DNA from: Fibrella rubiginis
GTDB taxonomy: Bacteria > Bacteroidota > Bacteroidia > Cytophagales > Spirosomataceae
NCBI RefSeq assembly: GCF_017353185.1
Contig: NZ_JAFMYV010000003.1
Location: 186,001-250,000 of the forward strand
Length of the DNA: 64,000 nt
Direction of reading: 5' to 3'
Shown here piece by piece: positions 25,829 through 34,452 of this stretch; position 1 is the first letter of the stretch, and every line of letters begins with the position of its first letter. Under the pieces are notes generated by a model, which was not told where the DNA came from, searched no databases, and saw nothing but the letters and a program-made list of their open reading frames with translations. Position numbers and translations under genes: made by a program.

Positions 25829-26110
25829 ATGCGCCCAACGAACCTACTACGGCCTACGTTGCGCCGGGCGTGGTGGCCATCGGCCCGGTGGTTACTACGC
25901 CAGGTACGTCGGTGGGAACAGCAGCCGCTTATCCGCCGACGTACTGGACTGATGCTGGTCTTTGTCGGCCTGCTGGGTACGTTGGTACTAAGTGTTCGCT
26001 ACGCCCGGCTGTATTTATTCAATGAATCCGTAAACAACGTACCCTATAAACAACCCTCCAACTATGGCAACCCTCACGCAACCCAGTCATCACAAGCGCG
26101 ACGTCCGTGA
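25829..26110 (+). CDS. TraL-like small membrane protein
   Basis: 93 residues from ATG 25829 (a GTG at 25817 is also in frame). A strongly basic N-terminus (RPTLRRAWWPSARWLLRQVRR) precedes one membrane helix (TGLMLVFVGLLGTLVLSV), the layout of DUF3989/TraL proteins, which always sit between TraK and TraM. Its 3' end overlaps traM by 47 bp. The assignment is by position and topology. Confidence 0.65.
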   Translation: MRPTNLLRPTLRRAWWPSARWLLRQVRRWEQQPLIRRRTGLMLVFVGLLGTLVLSVRYARLYLFNESVNNVPYKQPSNYGNPHATQSSQARRP

Positions 26111-27359
26111 TCTGTTCTCGGATCAACGGTTTCGGCTGGCCCTCGCCTTGCTCGCGCTGGCGATTGCTGCCCTGCTCATCTACCTGGTTAAAAACCGCAA
26201 GGAAGAACCGCTCGAAGCCAATAACCTCAACACAACGGTACCCTCGGCAACGGTTGATTCTATACCAAAATCAAAATTAGACGTAATGGCGCAGGCGCAA
26301 GCCCACGAGTCAATGCCGATGGCTATGCCAGGCACTGATACGCCAACCTCACTAACATCAGTCGGCACAGGTATGCAATCACCAAGCAGCCCAGTGGTTT
26401 CCCCTTCGATGGCACTTCCCGGTATGTCACTGCCCAACGGTGGGGGAGGGGGGGCGGCACCCGGCGCATCGGTACCCGGCTCCCTTGACCGTTACATGTA
26501 CCGTAAATCGACCCCGTCGGATGAGGACTTCAAGACGCTGAGCGATTACTACGAACCGGATGGGGCCGGTACTGACGTAGCTACCGCCCCGCGCTCATCG
26601 GCCCGTGCGCGGTCGGTTTCTACTCGTGACGACGATGACGAGGTGGCCCCGGTATCGCCTGCGGTGCAGTACAAAAAGGCGCAGGACCTCAACCGGCTGA
26701 AATCATTGTTGGAAGAGTATAAGCGTGACAAAGAAGAGAAGGCCACTGCCCGACAGGAAGCCGAACTGAAACCGTACAAACTCGCTCAGTCTGATGTCGT
26801 GAGTGGCCTGGACGGTATCGACCGGTCGCGCAACGGATTTTATGGGCTGTTCTCGCAGGAGTCTCGTCAGGAAGGCGAAGCCCGCGACGAAGCCATCAAC
26901 GGTACGTTCCGGGCAGTCATCAACCAAAATCAAACCGTCATAAATGGCGGGCGGGTGCAACTGCGCTTACTCGAAGACATGACAATTCAGGATATGGTCA
27001 TTCCGAGAGGGACACTGGTGTATGGCGTTGGCAACTTTGGGGCCGAACGGGTATCGGTGCAGGTCTCGTCGGTACAACTTCATAACCGAATCTATCCCAT
27101 CAAACTGTCAGTATACGATATGGACGGGTTGCCAGGCATCTACGTACCCAACGTAATTGCGGTTCAGGAAGGACGGTTGGCTACCGCGCAGGCAGTAGGC
27201 GGCATCAACGTCAGCACACCAACGGGCAGCAACATCGGTCAAGCTGCGGCAGCGTCGGCAGCACAGGCGGGCGTTCGGGGGGTGCAAAACCTATTTCAGC
27301 GCAAGGCTCGGCTCCAGAAGGCCAGCCTTAAAGGCAATTACTACGTTTTACTGCGCTAA
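26064..27359 (+). CDS. traM: TraM-type conjugation protein (VirB10-like)
   Basis: 431 residues: cytoplasmic N-terminus, one membrane helix (LALALLALAIAALLIYLV), a Pro/Ser/Gly-rich and charged linker to about 280, and a beta-rich C-terminus (AVINQNQTVINGGRVQLRLLEDMTIQDMVIPRGTLVYGVGNF) typical of VirB10/TraM. It bridges inner and outer membranes. The gene overlaps the preceding one by 47 bp. Confidence 0.9.
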   Translation: MATLTQPSHHKRDVRDLFSDQRFRLALALLALAIAALLIYLVKNRKEEPLEANNLNTTVPSATVDSIPKSKLDVMAQAQAHESMPMAMPGTDTPTSLTSVGTGMQSPSSPVVSPSMALPGMSLPNGGGGGAAPGASVPGSLDRYMYRKSTPSDEDFKTLSDYYEPDGAGTDVATAPRSSARARSVSTRDDDDEVAPVSPAVQYKKAQDLNRLKSLLEEYKRDKEEKATARQEAELKPYKLAQSDVVSGLDGIDRSRNGFYGLFSQESRQEGEARDEAINGTFRAVINQNQTVINGGRVQLRLLEDMTIQDMVIPRGTLVYGVGNFGAERVSVQVSSVQLHNRIYPIKLSVYDMDGLPGIYVPNVIAVQEGRLATAQAVGGINVSTPTGSNIGQAAAASAAQAGVRGVQNLFQRKARLQKASLKGNYYVLLR

Positions 27360-27383
27360 CTAAAAAACTACATTACTATTTTT

Positions 27384-27398
27384 TAGTATTACTGTAAT
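27384..27398. promoter_or_regulatory. Operator-like half-site before traN
   Basis: TAGTATTACTGTAAT matches 13 of 15 bases of TAGTATTACAGTATT at 16434-16448. With the preceding TTACTA it makes an imperfect inverted repeat around TTTTT, ending one base before the traN start. The same regulator as at the head of the operon may act here. Confidence 0.5.
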
Positions 27399-27399
27399 T

Positions 27400-28428
27400 A
27401 TGAAGAAGATCATTTGTCTGTTGCTGATCGGCAGCGCGTCGCTCACCAACCTGTACGCACAAAAACGGGCCACCTACGCTTTGATTAAACGCCGCCCCGC
27501 AAGCACAGCAGTAGTAGCGACCTCAACGAAGGCACCGGCGACAGTGCCGGTAGCACTTAATCCAACAACGAGCATTGACCAACCGACCCCCGTAAGTGCT
27601 CCCGCGTCGCCGACTACGCTGCTACCAGAAATGCCTGCCCCAACCGCGCAGGTGATCCGGTCGTATTCTGTCGAACTGGCGTTTAACAAAACCGTGTCGA
27701 TTATCTTCCCCGCCCCGGTCCGCTCGGTGGACCTCGGTAGCCGCGACATCATCGCCGACAAAGCCGCCGACGTAGAGAACGTACTGAAGGTAAAAGCGAA
27801 CCAGATTGGTTTTAACGAGACCAATTTCTCTGTTATCACGGCTGACGGCAAGTTTTACAGTTTTATTGTCAGCTATAACGAAAGCCCGGCTGCGCTGGCA
27901 CTCAACCTGACAGTGGCTGGCCAACCGATAACCGGTACGGGTAATGAAGCGAAAAGCGGATCGGTGCACTTCGCCGGTGCGGCGGCTTTGCAATCGGACA
28001 TGGCCGTAGCCAGTGACCGGATTCTGCACAAAGCCCGGCGATTTCGGCGAATTGGCGCAGAGGGCAGTAAGATGGCCGTGAAGATGAGAGGGGTGTACGT
28101 GAAGGACAACGTGCTGTACTACCGTTTAACTTTCAACAACAACTCAAACCTTAACTACGACCTCGACTACGTGCGCTTCTTCATCGTCGATAAGACCGTG
28201 GCCAAAGAAGCCTCTCACCAGGAGATCGAGGTACGTCCGATCTACATCCACAATGACCCAATCCGCACTGTAAAAGGCCACTCGCAAGCCGAAAAGGTCT
28301 ATGCCTTTCAGCGGTTTACTATTCCCGCTGACAAGGTATTGCAGGTGCAAACCGGCGAACAGAACGGCGGTCGGCAACTGGCTTTTGTGGTAAATAATCG
28401 GCTTATTATGAATGCTAAAACGTTATAA
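27400..28428 (+). CDS. traN: TraN-type conjugation protein (VirB9-like, DUF4138)
   Basis: 342 residues: signal peptide (MKKIICLLLIGSASLTNLYAQ), a Ala/Pro/Thr-rich stretch to about 90, then a beta-rich domain (SYSVELAFNKTVSIIFPAPVRSVDLGSRDIIA; YFFIVDKTVAKEASHQEIEVRP) matching the TraN family. It is the outer-membrane-side channel component. It is the last recognisable channel gene; TraO, TraP and TraQ homologues are not seen downstream. Confidence 0.9.
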   Translation: MKKIICLLLIGSASLTNLYAQKRATYALIKRRPASTAVVATSTKAPATVPVALNPTTSIDQPTPVSAPASPTTLLPEMPAPTAQVIRSYSVELAFNKTVSIIFPAPVRSVDLGSRDIIADKAADVENVLKVKANQIGFNETNFSVITADGKFYSFIVSYNESPAALALNLTVAGQPITGTGNEAKSGSVHFAGAAALQSDMAVASDRILHKARRFRRIGAEGSKMAVKMRGVYVKDNVLYYRLTFNNNSNLNYDLDYVRFFIVDKTVAKEASHQEIEVRPIYIHNDPIRTVKGHSQAEKVYAFQRFTIPADKVLQVQTGEQNGGRQLAFVVNNRLIMNAKTL

Positions 28429-28442
28429 GCATTTTTGTTGTT

Positions 28443-28477
28443 ATGGAGCACCACTATTACTGTTAGTGATGCTCCAT
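28443..28477. terminator. Stem-loop after the transfer operon
   Basis: ATGGAGCA and CACT pair with AGTG and TGCTCCAT (28443-28477) around a short loop, 15 bp after the traN stop. No T-run follows, so it may be a weak terminator or an RNA-stabilising hairpin. Confidence 0.55.
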
Positions 28478-28532
28478 AGTGTTGACTCTACCGGGGTTAT
28501 ATAAAATCGATCACACACTAGCAAAAATTAAG

Positions 28533-29780
28533 ATGAGAAACTGCATAATTTGTCGTAAACAGAAAAAAGAAACAGAATTTAATGATGAGCACGTCATTCC
28601 CCAAGCGATTGGTGGTTACTATCATATCTATACCGTATGTATAGGTTGTAATAGTAACCTTGGAAATAAAATAGATGTCAAATTAACTACTCATTCCTTG
28701 ATTAACTTTATTCGTTACGAATTAAAGATGTCAGGTTATAGCGGCCGGTTACCTAACCCGCTTATTGGCGACTATGAGATACCTGGTCAAGATAGGCAAC
28801 GTGTGCGATTAGAGCTTGACCCGATGGATCGTTTAATTCCGAAGGTAGTGAGAAATATAAAGCAAATTGACGGATATGGCTCTTTTAAGCTCATTATCGA
28901 CCAGAGCGAAGTGGCTGATAAAGATACCATAATAGCTAAATTTCTAAGTAGGAGAGGCACATCGACTGAACAAATTCAGTCTATACAGTTCGAAAACGTA
29001 TCAGCAAAACCAACGTTACATGGTCAATTAAAAGTTGATACAAATGGATTCAAAATTGCGCTTTTGAAAATAGCTTATGAATTTACCGTTTCTGAAATGC
29101 CTGACTATTTTGATGATCCACAAGCCAAAAGAATTGCCAAAATTCTGGAGACAGCAGATTATAATGCAGTCGATACTGACGTTGAATTTCTCAATAATGG
29201 TATTGATAAAGATGTTTTTTCTTTTTTAGATAGATATGTGAATTTTAAAAACAACAATCATTACATTATTTTACTTAATTTTGAAGAGTATGGTTTAGTA
29301 TGCTTAGTCAATATTTTTGACCTATTTTATATAGCCGTTCGGATGAGCACTCTTTCTTATGACAATGAAATTATTATTGGTAAGAATGATATTGAAAATC
29401 ATCGGTTCGATATATATAATATTAACAGTATAGTTAAGGAAAGCTGGAATCAAGGTCCGACGCATTTACAGTTTCAGTGTAAATTTATTTCGGATACTGA
29501 TCATCAGCAGTTCCTCCAACGGCAATCAACCCCAAAATTCGCTCTAGCAGATAATAATGGGGAGACATCGCTTTTCTACTCTGATGGGAGAATTGCCTAT
29601 CCACGCGCATCTATGATGTTAGATGGTTCTAACATAACACCTGACATTTCATATGACTTAGATAAGGTTATTTTAAAATATCAGCTTGACGAAGAATTAT
29701 TTGTGAAAGAACTTCCTACTGAACAATTACACCGGGTGCTTGCTGTAATAGAAGAAAAGCCTCCTATTAAACCAATATGA
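28533..29780 (+). CDS. HNH-type endonuclease-like cargo protein
   Basis: 415 residues from ATG 28533 (frame open to 28479). The first 45 residues carry a zinc/HNH motif: CIICRKQK, then DEHVIPQAIGG, then CIGCNSNLGNKID, as in HNH_5 nucleases. The remaining ~370 residues are of unknown family. The gene is clearly more A+T-rich than the tra genes before it, has no partner, and is followed by a terminator, so it looks like horizontally acquired cargo, possibly a restriction or anti-invader nuclease. Confidence 0.7.
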   Translation: MRNCIICRKQKKETEFNDEHVIPQAIGGYYHIYTVCIGCNSNLGNKIDVKLTTHSLINFIRYELKMSGYSGRLPNPLIGDYEIPGQDRQRVRLELDPMDRLIPKVVRNIKQIDGYGSFKLIIDQSEVADKDTIIAKFLSRRGTSTEQIQSIQFENVSAKPTLHGQLKVDTNGFKIALLKIAYEFTVSEMPDYFDDPQAKRIAKILETADYNAVDTDVEFLNNGIDKDVFSFLDRYVNFKNNNHYIILLNFEEYGLVCLVNIFDLFYIAVRMSTLSYDNEIIIGKNDIENHRFDIYNINSIVKESWNQGPTHLQFQCKFISDTDHQQFLQRQSTPKFALADNNGETSLFYSDGRIAYPRASMMLDGSNITPDISYDLDKVILKYQLDEELFVKELPTEQLHRVLAVIEEKPPIKPI

Positions 29781-29848
29781 TAATATCAACCTAAACGAAT
29801 TATGATCACAAATTGCATGCAACATGCCTAAAGCACTCAAGCATAAAA

Positions 29849-29878
29849 ACACCCCGTTAGCAAGTGCCGACGGGGTGT
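29849..29878. terminator. Rho-independent terminator between convergent genes
   Basis: ACACCCCGT (29849-29857) pairs with ACGGGGTGT (29870-29878) over a 12-nt loop; A-rich upstream (AAAA) and CTTGT downstream allow use in both directions. It separates the HNH gene from the RecE-like gene. Confidence 0.8.
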
Positions 29879-29934
29879 CTTGTGATCAATGATAAGTAAG
29901 CTGAATTCCAGCCGAGTGCAAAGGTACTTATTTC

Positions 29935-30552
29935 TCAGGCCACCCACGACGAGGGTTTAAAGCCTACTTCCTGCCACGAACGGAGTAGCCGACGGTATTT
30001 GCGTCGGCCATTATCTATGAAGATACTGTCGGCCAGCACTTCAACGACGTACAGGTTATGTGGCTTCTGCTTTTGAATACCCAGTAGAATGAAGCGGTTA
30101 GCGCACGCTCCGGTTAATTGACAACCATCGAGATAGAAGGCCGCCTGCCGGTCGTACTCGTACTGATAGCAGCTTTCCTCAAACTCTCGCTGGCTGCGGG
30201 CGGAGGTCGTTTTCACGTCCACGACCAGGCCCTGTGCCGGGTGGCGAATATCAAGCCGGGCTTTGCAGGGTAGGCCTGTCAGCTCATCGTCCCAGTACTG
30301 CGCCGTTTCAATTTGGGCATCTGCTATAATGTGATTGAAGAACGGATTAGCACGCATGACGTCAAGCATTCGCTTGGTAGCCGCAGCTCCCTTGCCAGTC
30401 GGCACAGCACCAGCATCTTCTAGAAGCAAATCATGAAAGCGGGTCCCAAACACCTGCGCAGGGCTGTGTTTACGTTGCGGCAGGCCAAAGAGATGATTTT
30501 TCAGTTCGGTTAGGTCGCTGTTGGCGATGCGAGGCAATTGTCGGTAATCCAT
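29935..30552 (-). CDS. RecE/exonuclease VIII-like PD-(D/E)XK nuclease
   Basis: 205 residues. KARLDIRHPAQGLVVDVKTT gives the D...DxK motif of the PD-(D/E)XK fold, and YDRQAAFYLDG is the QxxxY-type motif of RecB/RecE exonucleases; the early HDLLLE may be the catalytic His region. It would resect 5' ends of linear dsDNA for annealing-type recombination. No RecT-type annealase is recognised, though 31281-32006 holds the slot. Last gene of a minus-strand operon from 32492. Confidence 0.75.
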   Translation of the reverse strand: MDYRQLPRIANSDLTELKNHLFGLPQRKHSPAQVFGTRFHDLLLEDAGAVPTGKGAAATKRMLDVMRANPFFNHIIADAQIETAQYWDDELTGLPCKARLDIRHPAQGLVVDVKTTSARSQREFEESCYQYEYDRQAAFYLDGCQLTGACANRFILLGIQKQKPHNLYVVEVLADSIFIDNGRRKYRRLLRSWQEVGFKPSSWVA

Positions 30553-30621
30553 ACTTGAGAATAGGGCTGAAGGGAAATAAAGACCAGAGGCAGCTGGGGT
30601 AGAGGCTGGTACGGCGGGGGT

Positions 30622-30642
30622 GCAGGGGGAAGTACCCCCTGC
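30622..30642. other. Strong GC-rich stem-loop
   Basis: GCAGGGGG (30622-30629) and CCCCCTGC (30635-30642) pair exactly around AAGTA, four bases after the stop of the DUF3846-like gene. No T-run follows on the minus strand. It may attenuate or stabilise the mRNA before the RecE-like gene. Confidence 0.6.
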
Positions 30643-30645
30643 TCG

Positions 30646-31044
30646 CTACGGCCAGTCAAACGACATGACCATAATTAACGGTTCTGTATATACGTCGTCG
30701 ATAAACTGCACCTTCCGGCGTACTTCATCGACCGTCATTTTAGGCGAAATGGTGTTGCCCCTCTTATTGCAGCCGGTAACGATGGCTTTGCCGTGAATGC
30801 GTCCGCAGAAGCCTTCGAATCGGAATGCGGGCGGCTGTGGGTCAACTAACAGGGCTTCGTCGTCCACCGTCAGGGCGTCGCCGTTCGGCTGGCGACAAAT
30901 GATGTCGATGCATTGACACCCGATGTGGTCATAAATAGCGCGTAAGCTGTTGGCGTTTAGCTCGACCTCTTCCACAACTCGGCGCGTGGGGTCAATGCTG
31001 ATTACCTTAAATGGCTGGGTTATATCAAACTTGCTCATTATCAT
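30646..31044 (-). CDS. DUF3846-like small protein
   Basis: 132 residues. FKVISIDPTRRVVEEVELNANSLRAIYDHIGCQCIDII is the usual opening of DUF3846 proteins found on plasmids and phages, followed by LLVDPQPPAFRFEGFCGRIHGKAIV. Its function is unknown. The start overlaps the stop of the upstream 53-codon gene (ATGA), which supports translational coupling. Confidence 0.6.
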   Translation of the reverse strand: MIMSKFDITQPFKVISIDPTRRVVEEVELNANSLRAIYDHIGCQCIDIICRQPNGDALTVDDEALLVDPQPPAFRFEGFCGRIHGKAIVTGCNKRGNTISPKMTVDEVRRKVQFIDDVYTEPLIMVMSFDWP

Positions 31045-31202
31045 TGATTGAATTGAAAGGTTTTAAAATTGGTCTCTGCGGTTAGAATGACGTGGCTGTT
31101 ACCGTCTTCGTCATAGGCGTCAAAACACCATTGGATTGCAATCTCGCGGGGGCTGTACGCGGTGCTGAATACTCGCCCGTCCGTCGTTAGAAACTCATAC
31201 AT
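31041..31202 (-). CDS. Small protein of 53 residues
   Basis: An ATG at 31202 opens 53 codons (MYEFLTTDGRVFSTAY at the start, TNFKTFQFNQ at the end) and stops at 31043-31041 inside an ATGA overlap with the next gene. The overlap, balanced composition and matching strand make it a likely real gene. Small, soluble and acidic; family not recognised. Confidence 0.6.
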   Translation of the reverse strand: MYEFLTTDGRVFSTAYSPREIAIQWCFDAYDEDGNSHVILTAETNFKTFQFNQ

Positions 31203-31280
31203 GGAAAAGGGTAGGAGGGACCGGACGGTCAGCCGTTGCGCTGTAACCTGTCAGGCGGACAAATCCGGCCCTATTCCTGA

Positions 31281-32006
31281 TTATTGTGTGAGTAAGGCCG
31301 TTTCACTGTCGCCGTTGTTGCCCTCGGCGAACGGGTTAAAGAAGTTGAACGCCGTTCTTACGTCGGCTACGTCGGTAAGGGTCTCCTGCCGGAAAAACTT
31401 ACGGGTTTCGGCGTATGCCTTCAATTCTTGGGTACGTTCCGTGTTGCCGAACTCGTAGCTGAACCGAGCAATGTGATAAATACCTTTCGGCTGAATCTTT
31501 GTGTTTTCCTTTTTCTCGGCAGTCGCGGTAATCACCACGTCGGCGAGGGTCATATCATCATAATACAGTGGCTCAATCAGGCGGAAAATATTGTCCACTG
31601 AATACCCATGAAAGAGTACCGCCGAAACGCAGTCCTGCGCGTCAATAAAGAAGATTTCGGCCCAATTTTTCGTACCCATCTTCAAGATGTTATCCGTGAA
31701 AATCCGCCATGCCAGCGGCTGAAACGTGAGCGTCTGCCCGATCTTGGTTACGCCGTTGATGTTAAAAACGCCCTCCTTCGCGTCGAACCGATATTGTCGG
31801 GGGTGGCCCTCCAAGTACTTGTACTTGCTGACGACCTCACCCGTTAGCGGGTGGACTCTCTCCCAGGCCTTTATACCTGTGGCAGCATGTATTTCAATAG
31901 GCATTACTTCGGGAATGCTGTCGATGGCTTCCATAGTTGAGGTTTGATTAATTGAATTGGTGTTGTTTACTGCCACTGTAGGGGTGCCTTTGCTGGTCGC
32001 TTTCAT
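31281..32006 (-). CDS. Hypothetical protein of the RecE-like operon
   Basis: 241 residues from ATG 32006 (a GTG at 32012 is in frame). The N-terminal 30 residues are Asn/Thr/Ser-rich and probably disordered. The body has YRFDAKEGVFNINGVTKIG and WAEIFFIDAQDCVSAVLFHGYS. I do not recognise the family. Its place upstream of a RecE-like exonuclease is where single-strand-annealing or single-strand-binding proteins often lie, but no motif proves this. Confidence 0.55.
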   Translation of the reverse strand: MKATSKGTPTVAVNNTNSINQTSTMEAIDSIPEVMPIEIHAATGIKAWERVHPLTGEVVSKYKYLEGHPRQYRFDAKEGVFNINGVTKIGQTLTFQPLAWRIFTDNILKMGTKNWAEIFFIDAQDCVSAVLFHGYSVDNIFRLIEPLYYDDMTLADVVITATAEKKENTKIQPKGIYHIARFSYEFGNTERTQELKAYAETRKFFRQETLTDVADVRTAFNFFNPFAEGNNGDSETALLTQ

Positions 32007-32071
32007 ATGCACTGATGAAGTTTTAGTTTAGAAGAATGGCCCGGTGGTTGCCCAGCCGGGCCATCTCAGGA

Positions 32072-32299
32072 TTAATCGTAGTCAGGTTCGTACTCGCCCG
32101 CTTCTTCAAATGCGGCTTCCTCAATGGCCTTCTGATCGTCGGCACTTAGAGCATTTACTGGTATCACGTGGCTACCCAACTTGACCGCCTTTATATCCAC
32201 TTCGGCGGGGTCGCCGGGATGCCAATAATCGGCGCGTGTTCCGGGGGTGTGCTCGAATTCAATTTCCAGTTCGATTTCAAGCGTTATCGTCGTTGTCAT
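32072..32299 (-). CDS. Small acidic hypothetical protein
   Basis: 75 residues: a strand-rich start (TTTITLEIELEIEFEHTPGTRADYW), then a helical acidic tail (DDQKAIEEAAFEEAGEYEPDYD). It resembles small accessory proteins of plasmid and phage early operons, without a family name. It is 10 bp downstream of the next minus-strand gene. Confidence 0.5.
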   Translation of the reverse strand: MTTTITLEIELEIEFEHTPGTRADYWHPGDPAEVDIKAVKLGSHVIPVNALSADDQKAIEEAAFEEAGEYEPDYD

Positions 32300-32309
32300 A
32301 GTCGGGAGA

Positions 32310-32492
32310 TTAGAAACTGAAGTCAGTAAAAAATTCCTCGACAGATGGCATGTACAGGGCTTGTATCATGCTGTTGAGCGTACCCCGTTCTTCGTAGTTG
32401 TGGTAGTTAAGGCGGCTGTTCAATAAGCTGATTGTCTCTTGATTGGTGTCTGTCGCTTGCTGCTCGGTTTGTGGTTGGCTGATCGTTGTCAT
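32310..32492 (-). CDS. Small hypothetical protein, operon leader
   Basis: 60 residues, Gln/Thr-rich at the N-terminus, ending YMPSVEEFFTDFSF. First gene of the minus-strand early operon. Identity unknown; kept because of position, spacing and a plausible promoter region upstream. Confidence 0.4.
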   Translation of the reverse strand: MTTISQPQTEQQATDTNQETISLLNSRLNYHNYEERGTLNSMIQALYMPSVEEFFTDFSF

Positions 32493-32794
32493 GTGCTTTT
32501 CTGTATCATTGATTACTCTGTAAAGATAATACAGAGCACTAATAAATACAATGCACTATAATTATTTATGTACTGTTTTTTACATAGTCTGATCTTTATT
32601 TCCCTTAAGCCCTTTTGCTATTTTATGTGTAGGCTGTTTGATGACGAAACGCTCAAATTCAGCATGCGTAACAGGTCCGAGCGACCGCAGGAAGTGAATA
32701 GTGGCTTAGCGCAATTCACTGGACTTTGTTGCAGCATTTCGACAAATCAGTACCTTTGCCTTTAGTGCATACTATTTATAAATGCACTAAAATT
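32493..32794. promoter_or_regulatory. Divergent promoter region with shared half-sites
   Basis: AT-rich gap between the minus-strand operon and the gene at 32795. An exact inverted repeat TTTAGTGCAT (32761-32770) / ATGCACTAAA (32782-32791) ends three bases before that gene's start, and a matching half-site (ATGCACTA) occurs near 32550 close to the divergent start. One repressor could control both directions; the product of 32795 is a natural candidate. Confidence 0.6.
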
Positions 32795-33046
32795 ATGAGC
32801 AACGAACAGACGACTCCCGAAGAGAGCAGTGGCCCAGGGCGCCCTAAGTCAAAACTTAGGCGGGAGGAAAAGGCCAACCCAAACGAGTACAAGACGATGC
32901 TGCTGGAGCCTTATATGCACCGCGATTTAAAGAAGGTGTCGGCACTACTGGGCAAGAATATGCGAGAGTTCTTGGAGCAGGTCTTCTACAGTAATGAAGA
33001 GGTTGTCAGAACGCTGGATAAGATCAAAAAGCTGGAGGAAGACTAG
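32795..33046 (+). CDS. Small ribbon-helix-helix-like protein, candidate autoregulator
   Basis: 83 residues from ATG 32795. A charged N-terminus (GRPKSKLRREEKANPNEYK) is followed by TMLLEPYMHRDLKKVSALLGKNMREFLEQVF, which could form a strand and two helices as in plasmid RHH regulators. Its start is overlapped by a 10-bp inverted repeat, consistent with self-repression. Family assignment is tentative. Confidence 0.55.
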   Translation: MSNEQTTPEESSGPGRPKSKLRREEKANPNEYKTMLLEPYMHRDLKKVSALLGKNMREFLEQVFYSNEEVVRTLDKIKKLEED

Positions 33047-33079
33047 CTGATTATACTAACCTCAATTCGATTCGCGTCT

Positions 33080-33370
33080 ATGACAATGGGGCGTTTTCGT
33101 GCCGATTATACGTACACCATCGAGGGTACTATCATTGTTATCGTGGATCTCGACCTTGGCAACCGCAGCGTGACGAACGACATTGAAAACGTTCTCGACG
33201 ATATCCGGTTGAAGATTGGCGATTTAGCTGGCTACTCGGTTATTTACAGAGATAGTATGAGTCGATGGGACGGTGTTCGGCTGGTTGGGCGAACGGTGTA
33301 CTTCTATGGACTTGGCGAGACCGACAAAGAGAGTGCTATGAATCGGTTGTTGCATTTAATTGAGGAGTGA
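33080..33370 (+). CDS. Small hypothetical protein
   Basis: 96 residues (MTMGRFRADYTYTIEGTIIVIVDLDLGNRS at the start). Mixed strand/helix, no membrane segment or signal. It follows the RHH-like gene by 33 bp and is probably cotranscribed. No family recognised. Confidence 0.5.
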   Translation: MTMGRFRADYTYTIEGTIIVIVDLDLGNRSVTNDIENVLDDIRLKIGDLAGYSVIYRDSMSRWDGVRLVGRTVYFYGLGETDKESAMNRLLHLIEE

Positions 33371-33427
33371 TCCTATCAGTCAACATTGATACAGTTAACC
33401 CTACCCGTGGGGCAACGACTTGAGCCA

Positions 33428-34324
33428 TCACAAGCTATATGACTCCAGCCATGAATTGATCACTGTCTTGTCTTGACGGGACTCAATTATGCGTTGTACC
33501 TCCTCCGCCACGGACGACAATAGGTTATAGCCAGTACGTTGCTCGATATAATCCACGCTTACTCGGAATTCAGCCCACTTCTGGCTGCTGATCACCTTAT
33601 CGTTGGGCATCCAAACGGCGATTACACGAGTCTGATCGTTAATTCGCTGGATGTCGTTGTCACCGACTGGTAACACGACGATGACCTTCCAGAATGCCGC
33701 TGGTATGGTCAACTTGCCATCGGATAATTTTTGCACTAAACCCTTGTCGCCCATACCACCTTGTCCGTAGGTGCCGGCGATGATATAACATTTATTTCTC
33801 TGATCGATCAGCTTTCGAGTATAGTCTTCCAGTCTGTACCACGTCTGCCGATTGGCTCTGGGAGCTTGTGGAGCTACGTTTGTCAATAAGAATGTACTGC
33901 GATTTTCCACAGCCGTGCTGTCTCGATCATCAGAAGGACATAGGTGTCCCCGGTCAAAGTCAGTTGAGTAGTCGTCATGGGTAATGCGACTCATCCCGGT
34001 TGGTAACGTTGTGTTCGTTATGAATCGACCGGAATAGCGACTGGCTGTACCCTTCCAAGCGTTGGAAAGGTGCCAGCTGACCCAGTTAGGTATCCCTTTA
34101 CCGGCATTATATCCAACCACATACGTTCCTTGGTCGATTAGATAATTAGTAAAATCAGTGTTCGCTGCTTCGGATGGGTTGCCCATCGTCAGATTAGCAT
34201 CTCGAGTAGGCGATGACGCATTATCGGCCCGATCAGGTGAAATATGATGTGGTGTGCAACCAACTGATAAAGCGATAGTAAAAGCCTTCAATGATACTAA
34301 TCGAGCTAATGAGTTAAGGTGCAT
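33428..34324 (-). CDS. DNA/RNA non-specific endonuclease (NucA/NUC1 family), probably secreted lipoprotein
   Basis: 298 residues with a lipoprotein-like signal (ALSVGCTPHH). The catalytic motif DFDRGHLCPSDDR (DRGH His as general base) lies near residue 124, and NVAPQAPRANRQTWYRLEDYTRKL provides the metal-binding Asn and following helix; VGYNAGKGIPNWVSWHL is the family's substrate-side motif. It would degrade extracellular or periplasmic nucleic acids. A nuclease on a conjugative element may act in surface exclusion or nutrient scavenging; which, is not known. Confidence 0.9.
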   Translation of the reverse strand: MHLNSLARLVSLKAFTIALSVGCTPHHISPDRADNASSPTRDANLTMGNPSEAANTDFTNYLIDQGTYVVGYNAGKGIPNWVSWHLSNAWKGTASRYSGRFITNTTLPTGMSRITHDDYSTDFDRGHLCPSDDRDSTAVENRSTFLLTNVAPQAPRANRQTWYRLEDYTRKLIDQRNKCYIIAGTYGQGGMGDKGLVQKLSDGKLTIPAAFWKVIVVLPVGDNDIQRINDQTRVIAVWMPNDKVISSQKWAEFRVSVDYIEQRTGYNLLSSVAEEVQRIIESRQDKTVINSWLESYSL

Positions 34325-34452
34325 TATGCGGTGTTTTGACTTATTGAATAGAGCAGTAATTCAATATATATGGGCAATCGTCATCACTTGTTTTGCAAGA
34401 ATATATAAAACTTATATTATAGCAACCTGTTTTATGTTTTTCTTTTGTTAAA

